A DNA stretch of 64,000 bases from Streptomyces koelreuteriae (GCF_018604545.1 NZ_CP075896.1:6386001-6450000), one strand, 5' to 3'; positions 40,113 to 49,928 are shown, counted from the first letter of the stretch. Numbers and translations: made by a program. Notes: generated from the sequence alone by a model not told the origin.

Positions 40113-40829
40113 ATGACCGCGCCCACAGGAGATGCCTCCCAGCCCGCCGTCCCCTACGGAACACCCGACGCTCCCCGCATCGCCGTCCGAGGCGAGGCCC
40201 GCCTCGAAGTCGACCCGGAGATCGCCCGCATCGGCATCACCGTCGCCGCCCGCGGCCGCGACCGCCGCTCCGCCCTCGACGACCTCACCCGCCGCAACAC
40301 CGGCGTCCTCGACCTGGTCAAGTCCTACGGCGACGCCGTCGAACGCCTGGAGACCGGCGCCTTCTCCATCACGCCCGAACTCACCAAGCACGGACGGGGC
40401 GAACGCATCCGCACCTACCACGGCCGCGTCCATGTCACCGCCGAACTCACCGACTTCACCGCCCTCGGCGAACTCACCACCCGCCTCGCCGACCTCGAAC
40501 TCACCCGCGTCGACGGCCCCTGGTGGGCCCTGCGCCCCGACTCACCCGCCCACCGTGAGGCCAGGAAGAAGGCCGTACGGGAAGCCGTCCAACGCGCCCG
40601 CGAGTACGCCGAGGCCCTCGACACCAGCCTCTCCGCCCTGGTCGAACTCGCCGACATCGGCGCGGAGAACACCCCGCCGGCCTACCCCCAGGCCCCCGGC
40701 CGCATGCGCTCCGCCGCCTACGCCGGCGCCGAGGACACCGCCGCCGCCCCTCTCGACCTCGAACCCCAGCGCCAGCGCGTCCACGCCCAGATCAACGCCC
40801 GCTTCACGATGGTGCCGCCGCGCCTGTAG
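40113..40829 (+). CDS. SIMPL domain-containing protein (DUF541)
   Basis: The 238-residue protein is a SIMPL/DUF541 domain: IAVRGEARLEVDPEIARIGITVAARG at the front, a central LETGAFSITPEL segment, and ARKKAVREAVQRAREYAEAL helix near residue 150-170. Family members are often periplasmic or membrane-linked; no signal peptide is seen here, so it is probably cytoplasmic. Function is unknown. The start is ATG 40113; a longer frame from 40017 overlaps the divergent promoter region and is not supported. A hairpin overlaps its stop. Confidence 0.85.
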   Translation: MTAPTGDASQPAVPYGTPDAPRIAVRGEARLEVDPEIARIGITVAARGRDRRSALDDLTRRNTGVLDLVKSYGDAVERLETGAFSITPELTKHGRGERIRTYHGRVHVTAELTDFTALGELTTRLADLELTRVDGPWWALRPDSPAHREARKKAVREAVQRAREYAEALDTSLSALVELADIGAENTPPAYPQAPGRMRSAAYAGAEDTAAAPLDLEPQRQRVHAQINARFTMVPPRL

Positions 40830-40843
40830 CCGGAATTCCGGCT
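40828..40843 (+). terminator. Terminator hairpin at the end of the SIMPL gene
   Basis: AGCCGGAATTCCGGCT is a perfect 16-bp palindrome that folds as a 6-bp stem with an AATT loop, beginning in the TAG stop codon. A T-containing stretch follows (GCATTTCG). Confidence 0.5.
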
Positions 40844-40980
40844 GCATTTCGAAAACGCGACCGAGGGATTCCCGTCGCTGCGATTTCCGGCGCTCATCGG
40901 AGCACCCCGCCGCACAATTCAACACTTGGCCAGAGCGCTTCATTCAAAGTCTGTCGAGTAGTCACTCGCGACCAATTCTC

Positions 40981-41003
40981 TACCGGCCGGTAACTCATAG
41001 GCT
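40981..41003 (+). promoter_or_regulatory. pyk promoter region with 12-bp palindrome
   Basis: TACCGGCCGGTA (40981-40992) is a perfect palindrome immediately upstream of a -10-like TAGGCT (40998-41003). Initiation would fall at or within a base or two of the pyk ATG at 41011, and no Shine-Dalgarno sequence is seen, so a leaderless transcript is possible. The preceding 150 bases are clearly less GC-rich than the genes around them. No good -35 was found. Confidence 0.4.
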
Positions 41004-41010
41004 CACCCTT

Positions 41011-42432
41011 ATGCGCCGAGCAAAGATCGTCTGCACACTGGGCCCCGCCACCGACTCCTACGACCAGATCAAAGACCTGGTCGACGCCGGAATGGACGTC
41101 GCCCGATTCAACCTCAGCCACGGCGACCACGCCGAGCACGAGGAGCGCTACCACCGGGTGCGCAAGGCCGCCGACGAGACCGGCCGCAGCGTCGGCGTCC
41201 TCGCCGACCTTCAAGGCCCGAAAATCCGGCTCGGCCGCTTCACCGAAGGCCCTGTACTCCTTGAACGCGGCGACACCTTCACCATCACCGTCGAAGAAGG
41301 CGTCGAAGGCGACGGCCACATCTGCGGCACCACCTACGCCGGCCTCGCCGCCGACGTCACCCCCGGCGAACGCATCCTCGTCGACGACGGCAAGGTCTGC
41401 CTCGAAGTCACCGGGATCGACGGCCCCCGCGTCCACACGAAGGTCCTCGAAGGGGGCGTGATCTCCGACCACAAGGGCCTCAACCTCCCCGGCGTCGCCG
41501 TCTCCGTCCCCGCCCTCTCCAAAAAGGACGAGGACGACCTCCGCTGGGCCCTGCGCACCGGCGCCGACGTCATCGCCCTCTCCTTCGTCCGCACCGGCCG
41601 CGACATCCAGGACGTCCACCGCATCATGGACGAGGAAGGCCGCCGCCTCCCCGTCATCGCCAAAGTCGAAAAACCCCAGGCCGTCGAGAACATCGAAGAA
41701 ATCGTCGCCGCGTTCGACGGCATCATGGTCGCGCGCGGAGACCTCGGCGTCGAAATGCCACTGGAACAGGTTCCGATCGTCCAGAAGCGTGCGATCAAAC
41801 TGGCCAAGCGCAACGCCAAACCCGTCATCGTCGCCACCCAGATGCTCGACTCGATGATCGACAACGCCCGCCCGACCCGTGCCGAGGCCTCCGACGTCGC
41901 CAACGCCGTCATCGACGGCACCGACGCGGTGATGCTGTCCGGCGAGACGAGCGTCGGCAAGCACCCCGTCGAAACGGTCGCCACCATGGCCCGCATCGTC
42001 GAAGCGGCGGAAGAGGACATCCTGGCCAAGGGCCTCCCGCCCCTCACCGAACGCAACAAACCCCGCACCCAGGGCGGAGCGGTGGCCCGAGCGGCGGCGG
42101 AGATGGGCGACTTCCTCGGCGCGAAGTTCCTGGTCGCCTTCACCCAGTCCGGCGACACCGCCCGCCGCCTCTCCCGCTACCGCTCCCCGATCCCCCTCCT
42201 CGCCTTCACCCCCGACCAGGCCACCCGCTCCCAGCTCAGCCTCACCTGGGGCGTGGAAACCTTCCTCGGCCCCTGCGTCGACTCCACCGACGCGATGGTC
42301 GACCAGGTCGACGAACTCCTCCTCACATACGGCCGCTGCCGCCCCGGCGACACGGTGGTCATCACGGCAGGCTCCCCTCCCGGCGTCTCCGGCTCCACCA
42401 ACCTGGTCCGCGTCCACCACATCGCCGAGTAA
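41011..42432 (+). CDS. pyk: Pyruvate kinase
   Basis: The 473-residue glycolytic enzyme converts phosphoenolpyruvate and ADP to pyruvate and ATP. It has the N-terminal KIVCTLGPAT, RFNLSHGDH, the B-domain lid (about 70-165), the active-site IAKVEKPQAVENIEEI with the catalytic Lys, VARGDLGVEMPLEQVP, and TRAEASDVANAVIDGTDAVMLSGET in the A domain. The C-terminal domain is complete. Length is normal. The start lacks a Shine-Dalgarno sequence. Convergent with the LAGLIDADG gene, which ends 3 bases after the pyk stop. Confidence 0.97.
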   Translation: MRRAKIVCTLGPATDSYDQIKDLVDAGMDVARFNLSHGDHAEHEERYHRVRKAADETGRSVGVLADLQGPKIRLGRFTEGPVLLERGDTFTITVEEGVEGDGHICGTTYAGLAADVTPGERILVDDGKVCLEVTGIDGPRVHTKVLEGGVISDHKGLNLPGVAVSVPALSKKDEDDLRWALRTGADVIALSFVRTGRDIQDVHRIMDEEGRRLPVIAKVEKPQAVENIEEIVAAFDGIMVARGDLGVEMPLEQVPIVQKRAIKLAKRNAKPVIVATQMLDSMIDNARPTRAEASDVANAVIDGTDAVMLSGETSVGKHPVETVATMARIVEAAEEDILAKGLPPLTERNKPRTQGGAVARAAAEMGDFLGAKFLVAFTQSGDTARRLSRYRSPIPLLAFTPDQATRSQLSLTWGVETFLGPCVDSTDAMVDQVDELLLTYGRCRPGDTVVITAGSPPGVSGSTNLVRVHHIAE

Positions 42433-42435
42433 CCC

Positions 42436-43215
42436 TCAGTACTTGGCCCCGACGTGGGCGTCCATGAGGGCTACGGAGGCTTTGCGGGCGACGGAGATGT
42501 TGTACGGGTTGCCGTGGCGGGTGCAGTGGGTCCACTCGATGCCGAGCTTGTCCAGGGTGTCGGTGCAGAGCCGTCGGATGTCCTCGGAGACGTTGGTGAA
42601 GAAGTACCGGGGATACTCGTAGCGCTTGCGCTCGCCGGCGACCATGCGGGTCGTCCAGTTGGTGACGCGGCAGCCGTCGGAGTGGATGAGGCCACGGACG
42701 AATTCCCAGGGGTGGGCGTCGACGACTTCCTGCTGCCAGGGTTCAAGGACGATCCGGCGCTCATGCTTCTTGCCGGGGCCGTGCTGAGGGAACATGCAGG
42801 TCCAGTGCTTCGTGTACGACTTCACCTCGACACAGCCGGGCTTGTGGCGCTGCTTGACGCTGGGCAATGCCATCACCTTGCGCATGGCGTCTTCGGCGGC
42901 GGAGATCAGGCCGGTCTGCATGGCATTGCAGAAGACGGACAGGTGATGCTGCTTGCGCTTCGAGATGATGTGGCCGTCGCCGAGGTAGAGCCCGAGCAGG
43001 TAGGAGTACGCGACCTGGTCGAACCCGCGGCCTGTGCACCGGGGGCAGTCGGTCGGTTGCTCGTAGGTCTCGCCGCGCGCTCTGCGGTCTTCGCTGCGCC
43101 ACCAGCCGACAGTGCCTCGCGGGACGTTCAGGCGCTCCGCGACGGTGCGGTTCGGTACGCCCTGGCGCATCAGTGCGACGGCTTGAGCTCGAATCGAAGG
43201 GCTGTGCTGCTCCAT
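42436..43215 (-). CDS. HTH plus LAGLIDADG-type endonuclease-like protein
   Basis: The 259-residue protein starts with a helix-turn-helix of the resolvase/transposase type (about 8-40: IRAQAVALMRQGVPNRTVAERLNV), then a CPRC pair at 57-60, and two degenerate LAGLIDADG motifs, YLLGLYLGDG at 72-81 and FVRGLIHSDG at 172-181, each with an acidic residue at the end as needed for metal-dependent cleavage. This is the layout of a free-standing homing endonuclease or a regulator derived from one. It is not inside an intron or intein. The ATG at 43215 has no ribosome site. It lies downstream of tRNA-Leu on the same strand, after the tRNA terminator. Confidence 0.8.
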   Translation of the reverse strand: MEQHSPSIRAQAVALMRQGVPNRTVAERLNVPRGTVGWWRSEDRRARGETYEQPTDCPRCTGRGFDQVAYSYLLGLYLGDGHIISKRKQHHLSVFCNAMQTGLISAAEDAMRKVMALPSVKQRHKPGCVEVKSYTKHWTCMFPQHGPGKKHERRIVLEPWQQEVVDAHPWEFVRGLIHSDGCRVTNWTTRMVAGERKRYEYPRYFFTNVSEDIRRLCTDTLDKLGIEWTHCTRHGNPYNISVARKASVALMDAHVGAKY

Positions 43216-43257
43216 GGGGGTAACTCTGCGCCACTGATCGTGACTGCGTGCAGCAAA

Positions 43258-43291
43258 AAGCGGAGGACCACGCGAACGTGATCCTCCGCTT
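43258..43291 (-). terminator. Rho-independent terminator of tRNA-Leu
   Basis: On the minus strand AAGCGGAGGA and TCCTCCGCTT form a perfect 10-bp stem with a 14-base loop, and the stem runs into a T tract (TTTTT, 43259-43255). It lies 13 bases after the tRNA 3' end. This is the clearest terminator in the window. Confidence 0.85.
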
Positions 43292-43304
43292 ACTGATCTT
43301 GTTG

Positions 43305-43388
43305 TGCCCGGTGTGGGATTCGAACCCACATGCCCAAAGGGCACGGCATTTTGAGTGCCGCGAGTCTGACCAGTTCCTCCAACCGGGC
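43305..43388 (-). tRNA. tRNA-Leu (anticodon CAA)
   Basis: The 84-nt cloverleaf is complete. Acceptor stem GCCCGGT pairs with ACCGGGC plus discriminator A; D stem GAG/CTC; anticodon stem CGGCA/TGCCG closes loop CTCAAAA with anticodon CAA at 43353-43351; a long class II variable arm TGCCCTTTGGGCA; T stem GTGGG/CCCAC with loop TTCGAAT. CCA is not encoded. It reads the rare Streptomyces codon UUG. There is no intron. Confidence 0.95.
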
Positions 43389-43489
43389 AGGTCTGGGGAC
43401 CGACCAGCAGTGTACCGGTTCACCGTGCGCCCTTGCTGCTAGGTACGCTCTTGGGAGCAGACCGGCCTGCCCCGTACCAAGGAGCCCAC

Positions 43490-44146
43490 GTGAGCGCCCC
43501 CGAGTCGCCCCAGCCTGTTGACGTGCCCGATGACGACAAGTCGCACGTGCCTCCGCTGACGACCCGTGTCGTCATCGCCGAGGACGAGGCCCTGATCCGG
43601 CTCGATCTCAAAGAGATGCTGGAGGAGGAGGGGTACACCGTCGTCGGCGAGGCCGGGGACGGGGAGCAGGCCGTGGAGCTGGCCCGCGAGCACCGGCCCG
43701 ACCTCGTGATTCTCGACGTGAAGATGCCGAAGCTGGACGGCATCTCCGCGGCCGAGAAGATCGCCGAGGAGAGCATCGCGCCGGTGCTGATGCTGACCGC
43801 CTTCTCGCAGCGCGACCTCGTGGAGCGCGCCCGGGACGCCGGTGCCATGGCCTACCTGGTGAAGCCGTTCAGCAAGACCGACGTCGTACCGGCGATCGAG
43901 ATGGCCGTCTCGCGCTTCACGGAGCTGAAGGAGCTGGAGAAGGAGGTCGCGGACCTCACTCTGCGGCTGGAGACGCGCAAGCTGGTGGACCGGGCGAAGT
44001 CGGTCCTGCAGACGGAGTACGGGCTGAGCGAGCCGGCCGCGTTCCGGTGGATCCAGAAGACGTCGATGGACCGGCGGATGTCGATGCAGCAGGTCGCGGA
44101 GGCGGTCATTCAGGACGCCGACGAGAAGAAGGCCAACAAGGGCTGA
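43490..44146 (+). CDS. pdtaR: ANTAR-domain response regulator (PdtaR-like)
   Basis: The 218-residue protein has a disordered N terminus (1-22), a receiver domain with acidic Glu31/Asp32 and phospho-acceptor Asp76 (VILDVKMP), Thr of LMLTAF and Lys of LVKPFS, then a coiled coil (ELKELEKEVADLTLRLETR) and a C-terminal ANTAR RNA-binding domain (DRAKSVLQTEYGLSEPAAFRWIQKTSMDRRMS). ANTAR proteins act by binding paired hairpins in target mRNAs to prevent termination. GTG 43490 follows AAGGAG; the upstream frame from 43433 is not supported. It diverges from tRNA-Leu. The partner kinase PdtaS is not in the window. Confidence 0.93.
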   Translation: MSAPESPQPVDVPDDDKSHVPPLTTRVVIAEDEALIRLDLKEMLEEEGYTVVGEAGDGEQAVELAREHRPDLVILDVKMPKLDGISAAEKIAEESIAPVLMLTAFSQRDLVERARDAGAMAYLVKPFSKTDVVPAIEMAVSRFTELKELEKEVADLTLRLETRKLVDRAKSVLQTEYGLSEPAAFRWIQKTSMDRRMSMQQVAEAVIQDADEKKANKG

Positions 44147-44164
44147 TCCCCCCCCGCACGCCAC

Positions 44165-44200
44165 ACGAGACCCGCACCCCACCCGGGGAGCGGGCCTCGT
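44165..44200. terminator. Hairpin between convergent pdtaR and livF
   Basis: ACGAGACCCGC (44165-44175) pairs with GCGGGCCTCGT (44190-44200) with a single A/C mismatch and a 14-base loop, between two convergent stop codons. A two-way terminator. Confidence 0.65.
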
Positions 44201-44215
44201 CGCGTGATCGGTCCG

Positions 44216-44928
44216 TCAGTCCTCGCCGAGGTAGGCCTTGCGGACGGACTCGTCGTGGAGCAGGTCCTGCCCCGTGCCGGAGAGGACGATGTTGCCGACC
44301 TCCATGACATGGCCGTGGTCGGCCAGGGAGAGCGCCGCCTGGGCGTTCTGCTCGACGAGGAGGATCGTCGTGCCCTGGGACTTGAGCTCGGAGATCGTCG
44401 CCATGATCTTCTGCATCATGATCGGGGAGAGGCCCATGGAGGGCTCGTCGAGCATGAGCAGTTTCGGCTGGGACATCAGGGCGCGGCCCATGGCGAGCAT
44501 CTGCTGCTCACCGCCCGACAGGGTTCCCGCCGCCTGCTTGCGGCGTTCGCCCAGGATGGGGAAGAGGTCGTAGGCGCGCTGGATGTCCTTTTCGATGCCT
44601 TCCTTGTCCTTGCGGAGGAACGCTCCGAGCTGGAGGTTCTCCGCGATGGTGAGGCGCGGGAAGATGTGCCGGCCTTCGGGGGAGTGGGCGAGGCCGAGGG
44701 CGACGATCTTGTGGGCGGGGACCCCGCTCAACGGCTTGCCGTCGAAGAGGACCTTCCCGGACGTCGGCCGCAGCAGGCCCGACAGCGTGCGCAGTGTGGT
44801 CGTCTTGCCGGCGCCGTTGGTGCCGATGAGGGTGACGACCTGGCCGGCCTCGACGCTGAAGGAGATGCCTTTGACGGCTTCGATCTTGCCGTAGGAGACC
44901 CGGAGGTCCTCGACCTCGAGGAGTGCGG

Positions 44929-44932
<4 letters not shown>
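44216..44932 (-). CDS. livF: Branched-chain amino acid ABC transporter ATPase LivF
   Basis: The 238-residue ATPase is one of the two motors of the high-affinity Leu/Ile/Val importer. It has Walker A GTNGAGKTT near 37-45, LSGGEQQMLAMGRALM signature, Walker B LLMLDEPSMGLSP, which is the LivF hallmark, and the switch His region. GTG 44932 overlaps the livG stop by 4 bases. It is the last gene of the operon livK-H-M-G-F and ends in a hairpin. Confidence 0.94.
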
Positions 44933-45795
<863 letters not shown>

Positions 45796-45800
45796 GATTC

Positions 45801-47612
45801 TTACGCCCCCGCCTTGGTGACGGCCGGTTCGTCGGTCAGCGTGGTCTGTTTCGGTACGTCGAGTTGGCCGGTCTCGTGGAATTCGAGCTGGCGTCGGCGG
45901 TTGGCGATGATGCCTTCGGGGCGGAAGCGCATCAGCAGGATGAGCGCGACACCGAAGGCGAGCAGCGACTTGTCCTGGAGGAAGACCAGCTTCTCGGGCA
46001 GCAGGTAGAGCAGGGCCGCGCCGAGGAGGGGGCCGGCGACGGTGCCCATGCCGCCGAGGACGACCGCGGCCAGGAGGAACGCGGAGTTGGGCGGGGTGGA
46101 GCCGGCGAACTGGTACGGCGTGGGGACCACGCTGTAGGTGACGTGGGCGCTGACGGTTCCGGCGAGGCCGGCGAGGGCGGCGCCGAGGGCGAAGGCGACG
46201 AGCTTGACGCGGAAGCCGTTGATGCCCATGGCGGTGGCGGCGGTCTCGTCCTCGCGGATGGCGATCCAGGAGCGGCCGATGCGGGAGTCCGCGGCGCGCG
46301 TGTAGACCAGGACCACGATGGCCATGATCAGCACCATCAGCAGGTAGTAGTTGGCGAAGCGGCCGAGGGTGAATCCGCCGATGTCGTGCGCCTGGCCGAA
46401 GTTGAACCCGAAGAGGTTCAGGTCCGGGATGGCCGGGATGCCGTTGGGCCCGTTGGTGACGTCGGGTCCGGAGTCGCCGTCCATGTTGTTGACGGCGATG
46501 CGGAAGATCTCACCGAAGCCCAGCGTCACGATGGCGAGGTAGTCGCCGCGCAGGCGCAGGGTCGGGGCGCCGATGAGGACGCCGAAGACCAGGGAGGCGG
46601 CGGCGCCGGCCAGGGCGGAGGCCCAGAACGGCAGGTGGACGCCGGAGATGGTGGAGAACTCGGAACCGGAGACGAGGGCGGCGGTGTAGGCGCCGACGCC
46701 GAGGAAGGCGACGTATCCGAGGTCGAGGAGGCCGGCGAGGCCGACGACGATGTTCAGGCCGAGGGCGACCGTCCCGAAGATCAGGATGTTGACGCCGATG
46801 TTGGCGTAGTGGTCGTCGGTCTGGGTGAAGGGGAAGGCGATGGCCGCGGCGAAGCCCATGGCGAGGGTGAAGCTGCGGTTGCCGGCGACCAGGTGGGAGA
46901 ACCGGTCCATGAGGCCGGCGGTGTGCACGGCCCACATGGCGAAGGTGACCACGAAGAGGTAGCCGATGAACAGTTCGCCGTATTCGGTGTCGATGCCGTA
47001 GGTGAAGACACCGAGGCCGATGATCGTGACGACCGTGATGACGGCCCGCTGGACCCAGGGCGCGGTGGCCTGGGGGGCGGGGATGTGGTCGGGCTTGGCG
47101 ATGTAGGCCTTGAGGGCCGCCTTGGTGCCGTCGGTGCCGTTGCGCTCCTGGGGGAGGGCGAAGGCGCCGAGGACGGGCAGGAGGGAGGCGATGGCCGCGA
47201 TCCAGCCGCCGGGTTCGAGGTTGACGACGCCGCCGAGTTTGGCGCTGATGGCGATGACGGTGAACCAGGTGACGGCGAAGCCGCCGAGGGCGGTGAGGAC
47301 GAGCGGTGCGTTGTTACGGGCGGGCAGCAGCCAGCCGAGTCCGCGGATGCCGTAGGAGGCGAGGGCGAACAGGGCGGTGAGGATGCCGGCGGTGAAGGTG
47401 AGCCATTGCAGGCCGCCGGGGTAGCCGTTGATGGTGAGCTTGCCGGGGAACTCGGCGGTCCAGGTCCAGGCGAGGTACGCGGAGGCGGTGGTGGCGATGC
47501 CGCCGGCGAGGATCAGCGCGCGGGCGGCCGCTGCGGGCAGCGGGACGAGGCCGCGCGGTGCGGGCTGGGCGGGGACGGCGTCCGGGGCGGGGGTCTTGGT
47601 CGTCTCGGTCAT
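45801..47612 (-). CDS. livM: Branched-chain amino acid ABC transporter permease LivM
   Basis: The 603-residue inner-membrane permease is longer than typical LivM (about 350-420) because of an N-terminal part of some 200 residues with about four extra hydrophobic segments and a short soluble loop. The core shows the family NIVVGLAGLLDLGYVAFLGVGAYTAAL, LRLRGDYLAIVTLGFGEIFRI, and SWIAIREDETAATAMGIN coupling-helix region for the ATPases. The long form is common in Streptomyces. It starts 4 bases after the livH stop and ends just before livG. Confidence 0.93.
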   Translation of the reverse strand: MTETTKTPAPDAVPAQPAPRGLVPLPAAAARALILAGGIATTASAYLAWTWTAEFPGKLTINGYPGGLQWLTFTAGILTALFALASYGIRGLGWLLPARNNAPLVLTALGGFAVTWFTVIAISAKLGGVVNLEPGGWIAAIASLLPVLGAFALPQERNGTDGTKAALKAYIAKPDHIPAPQATAPWVQRAVITVVTIIGLGVFTYGIDTEYGELFIGYLFVVTFAMWAVHTAGLMDRFSHLVAGNRSFTLAMGFAAAIAFPFTQTDDHYANIGVNILIFGTVALGLNIVVGLAGLLDLGYVAFLGVGAYTAALVSGSEFSTISGVHLPFWASALAGAAASLVFGVLIGAPTLRLRGDYLAIVTLGFGEIFRIAVNNMDGDSGPDVTNGPNGIPAIPDLNLFGFNFGQAHDIGGFTLGRFANYYLLMVLIMAIVVLVYTRAADSRIGRSWIAIREDETAATAMGINGFRVKLVAFALGAALAGLAGTVSAHVTYSVVPTPYQFAGSTPPNSAFLLAAVVLGGMGTVAGPLLGAALLYLLPEKLVFLQDKSLLAFGVALILLMRFRPEGIIANRRRQLEFHETGQLDVPKQTTLTDEPAVTKAGA

Positions 47613-47616
47613 GTCG

Positions 47617-48546
47617 TCACGCCCTGTCCGCGACGCGCTCGCCGAGCAGGCCCTGTGGCCTGAAGAGGAGCACGAGGATGAGGAGGCCGAAGGCCCAGAC
47701 GTTGGCCCAGCTCTGACCGCCGAGCTGCTGCATGCCCGGGATCTCGTCGATGTAGGCCGAGGCGAGTGTCTCGGCGATGCCGAGGACGACGCCGCCGAGC
47801 ATGGCGCCGTAGATGTTGCCGATGCCGCCGAGGACGGCCGCGGTGAAGGCCTTGAGGCCCATCAGGAAGCCCATGCGGTAGTCGACGTTGCCGTACTTGA
47901 GTCCGTAGGCGACGGCGGCGACGGCGGCGAAGAAACCGCCGATGGCGAAGGCGATGACGATGATGCGGTTGGTGTCGATGCCCATGAGCTGCGCGGTGTC
48001 GGGGTCCTGCGCGGTGGCCTGCATGGCGCGGCCGGTACGGCTGCGGCGCACGAAGATCGCGAGGGCGGCCATGCAGACGACGGCGGCCAGGATCAGGAAG
48101 ATGTCGGCGTCCTTGATGGTGATGGAGCCGATGTCGTGGGTGGCGTCGAGCCCGGGGAAGGCGCGGGCGCGGTCGGCGCCGGGGTAGAAGTTGCGGACGA
48201 CTTCCTGCAGGGCCAGGGAGAGGCCGATGGCGGTGATGAGCGGTGCCAGGCGTGGTGCTCCGCGCAGTGGCCGGTAGGCGAACCGTTCCGCTCCGACGGC
48301 GATGAGGATGGCCACGAGGGCGCCGCCGAGGAGCATCAGCGGTACGGCGAGGGCCATCGAGGTGCCGTCGGGCAGGATGTAGAAGTAGACCGTGAGGGCG
48401 CCGAAGGCCCCGGTCATGAAGATCTCGCCGTGCGCGAAGTTGATGAGCTGGACGATGCCGTACACCATCGTGTAGCCGATGGCGATCAGCCCGTACATCG
48501 AGCCGAGAAGCAGCCCGTTGGCCAGCTGCTGCGGCAGGGTGTTCAC
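47617..48546 (-). CDS. livH: Branched-chain amino acid ABC transporter permease LivH
   Basis: The 309-residue permease has eight or so hydrophobic segments and the family sequences GLLLGSMYGLIAIGYTMVYGIVQLINFAHGEIFM, SRTGRAMQATAQDPDTAQLMGID (coupling helix), and VLGGIGNIYGAMLGGVVLGI. The start is GTG 48546. It lies 137 bases downstream of livK across a strong stem-loop and is followed at once by livM. With LivM it forms the membrane channel. Confidence 0.94.
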   Translation of the reverse strand: MNTLPQQLANGLLLGSMYGLIAIGYTMVYGIVQLINFAHGEIFMTGAFGALTVYFYILPDGTSMALAVPLMLLGGALVAILIAVGAERFAYRPLRGAPRLAPLITAIGLSLALQEVVRNFYPGADRARAFPGLDATHDIGSITIKDADIFLILAAVVCMAALAIFVRRSRTGRAMQATAQDPDTAQLMGIDTNRIIVIAFAIGGFFAAVAAVAYGLKYGNVDYRMGFLMGLKAFTAAVLGGIGNIYGAMLGGVVLGIAETLASAYIDEIPGMQQLGGQSWANVWAFGLLILVLLFRPQGLLGERVADRA

Positions 48547-48620
48547 CGCATGGCCTCCATGTCGCTGGTGGTCGTGTGCACTGGATGTGTGCGTGGTCGT
48601 GTGCTGTGGGGGGTGTGGAA

Positions 48621-48660
48621 ACGGGCCGCGCGGTCGGGGTCTTCCTTCCGCGCGGCCCGT
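48621..48660 (-). terminator. Intercistronic stem-loop between livK and livH
   Basis: ACGGGCCGCGCGG (48621-48633) pairs perfectly with CCGCGCGGCCCGT (48648-48660) around a 14-base loop. It begins 24 bases after the livK stop in transcript order. Such a stem usually ends or stabilises most transcripts after the binding-protein gene, giving more LivK than permease. Confidence 0.65.
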
Positions 48661-48683
48661 GGTGCGGCGTTGTGGCGGGCCGA

Positions 48684-49928
48684 CTACTTCAGGTCGGCGG
48701 TGCCGGTCTCCACGTCCTTCCAGGCACCCTTCTCGACCTGGTAGACCGTCAGCTGCTTGTTGGTGGTGTCGCCGTACTCGTCGAAGGAGATCTTGCCGGT
48801 GAGGCCTTCGAAGTCGGACTTCTGGACACCGTCGACGACCTTGGAGCGCAGGTCGTTGATGTCGGTGGGCACCTTGCCGCCGTTGGCGTCGGCCGCGGCC
48901 TTGACGGCCTTGATGATGGCGGTGGTGGCGTCGTAGGCGTAGGCACCGTAGGCGCCGTAGTCGCCCTTGTAACCCTTGTCCTTGTACGTCTGGATGAACT
49001 GCTTGGCGGCGGGCAGGGTGTCGGCGGGGACGCCGATGGCGGTCGCGAGGTCGCCCTCGGAGGACTTGCCGGCGGCCTCGATGTAGGTGGAGGCGAACAT
49101 GCCGTCGCCGCCGAACAGCGGGATCTTGGCGCCGGTGTCCTTGAGCTGCTTGGTGATCAGCGCGGACTCGTCGTACTGGCCGCCGTAGTAGACCAGGTCG
49201 GCACCGGAGTTCTTGATCTTCGTGGCGAGCGAACCGAAGTCCTTGTCACCGGTGTTGACGTGGTCGGTGGCGACGACCTTGCCGCCCATCTTCTTGTACT
49301 GCTCCGCGAAGATCTTCGCGAGGCCGGCGCCGTAGGTCTGCTTGTCGTCGACGACGAAGGCCTTCTTCTTCTTGAGGCCGTTGTACGCGTAGCCGGCGGC
49401 GAAGCTGCCCTGCAGTTCGTCGGTGGTGGCGGTGCGGAAGTACGTCTTGTAGGGACGCTTCTTGTCCGTCTGCCAGTTCTTGCCCTGGGTCAGCTCGGGG
49501 TTGGTGTTGGCCGGGGAGATCTGGACCATGTTGGCCGAGGCGAACACCTGCTGCATCGTCTGGGCGACGCCGGAGTTCAGGGGGCCGACGGCGCCGACGG
49601 CGGTCTTGTCGCCGACGATGCTGGTGGCGTTGGACTGGCCGGTGGCGGGCTGCGCCTTGTCGTCCAGGGCCTTGAGCTTGAACTTCACGCCCGGGACCCA
49701 GTTGTTCTTGTTGGCGTCGTCGACGGCTATCTGGGCGCCGTACTGGATGCCGAGGCCGGTGGTGGAGTTCTCACCGGACAGGGGGGCGTCGACGCCGATG
49801 GTCAGCGTGGTGCCGCCGCCACTGTCTCCGCCCTTGTCGCCGCTGTCGTCTCGGGACCCGCAGGCGGTGAGAGTCAGAGCTCCGGTCGTCAGAACGGAGG
49901 TAAGAATCACCAAGGAACGCTGTCGCAC
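48684..49928 (-). CDS. livK: Branched-chain amino acid ABC transporter substrate-binding lipoprotein
   Basis: The 414-residue lipoprotein captures Leu/Ile/Val or related amino acids outside the membrane. The signal peptide ends in lipobox LTAC followed by GSRDDSG, a Ser/Gly/Asp linker, then a type I periplasmic-binding fold: TIGVDAPLSGENSTTGLGIQYGAQIAVDDAN, AVGAVGPLNSGVAQ, and VYYGGQYDESALITKQLKD. GTG 49928 is preferred over a GTG at 49943 because AAAGGA lies 6 bases before it. First gene of the liv operon. A consensus-like promoter lies at 50018-50047. Confidence 0.93.
   Translation of the reverse strand: MRQRSLVILTSVLTTGALTLTACGSRDDSGDKGGDSGGGTTLTIGVDAPLSGENSTTGLGIQYGAQIAVDDANKNNWVPGVKFKLKALDDKAQPATGQSNATSIVGDKTAVGAVGPLNSGVAQTMQQVFASANMVQISPANTNPELTQGKNWQTDKKRPYKTYFRTATTDELQGSFAAGYAYNGLKKKKAFVVDDKQTYGAGLAKIFAEQYKKMGGKVVATDHVNTGDKDFGSLATKIKNSGADLVYYGGQYDESALITKQLKDTGAKIPLFGGDGMFASTYIEAAGKSSEGDLATAIGVPADTLPAAKQFIQTYKDKGYKGDYGAYGAYAYDATTAIIKAVKAAADANGGKVPTDINDLRSKVVDGVQKSDFEGLTGKISFDEYGDTTNKQLTVYQVEKGAWKDVETGTADLK

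Noticed and set aside
42436..43215. Insertion-sequence transposase
   Set aside because: Only the HTH resembles one; the remainder has LAGLIDADG motifs, and no terminal inverted repeats or target duplication are seen.
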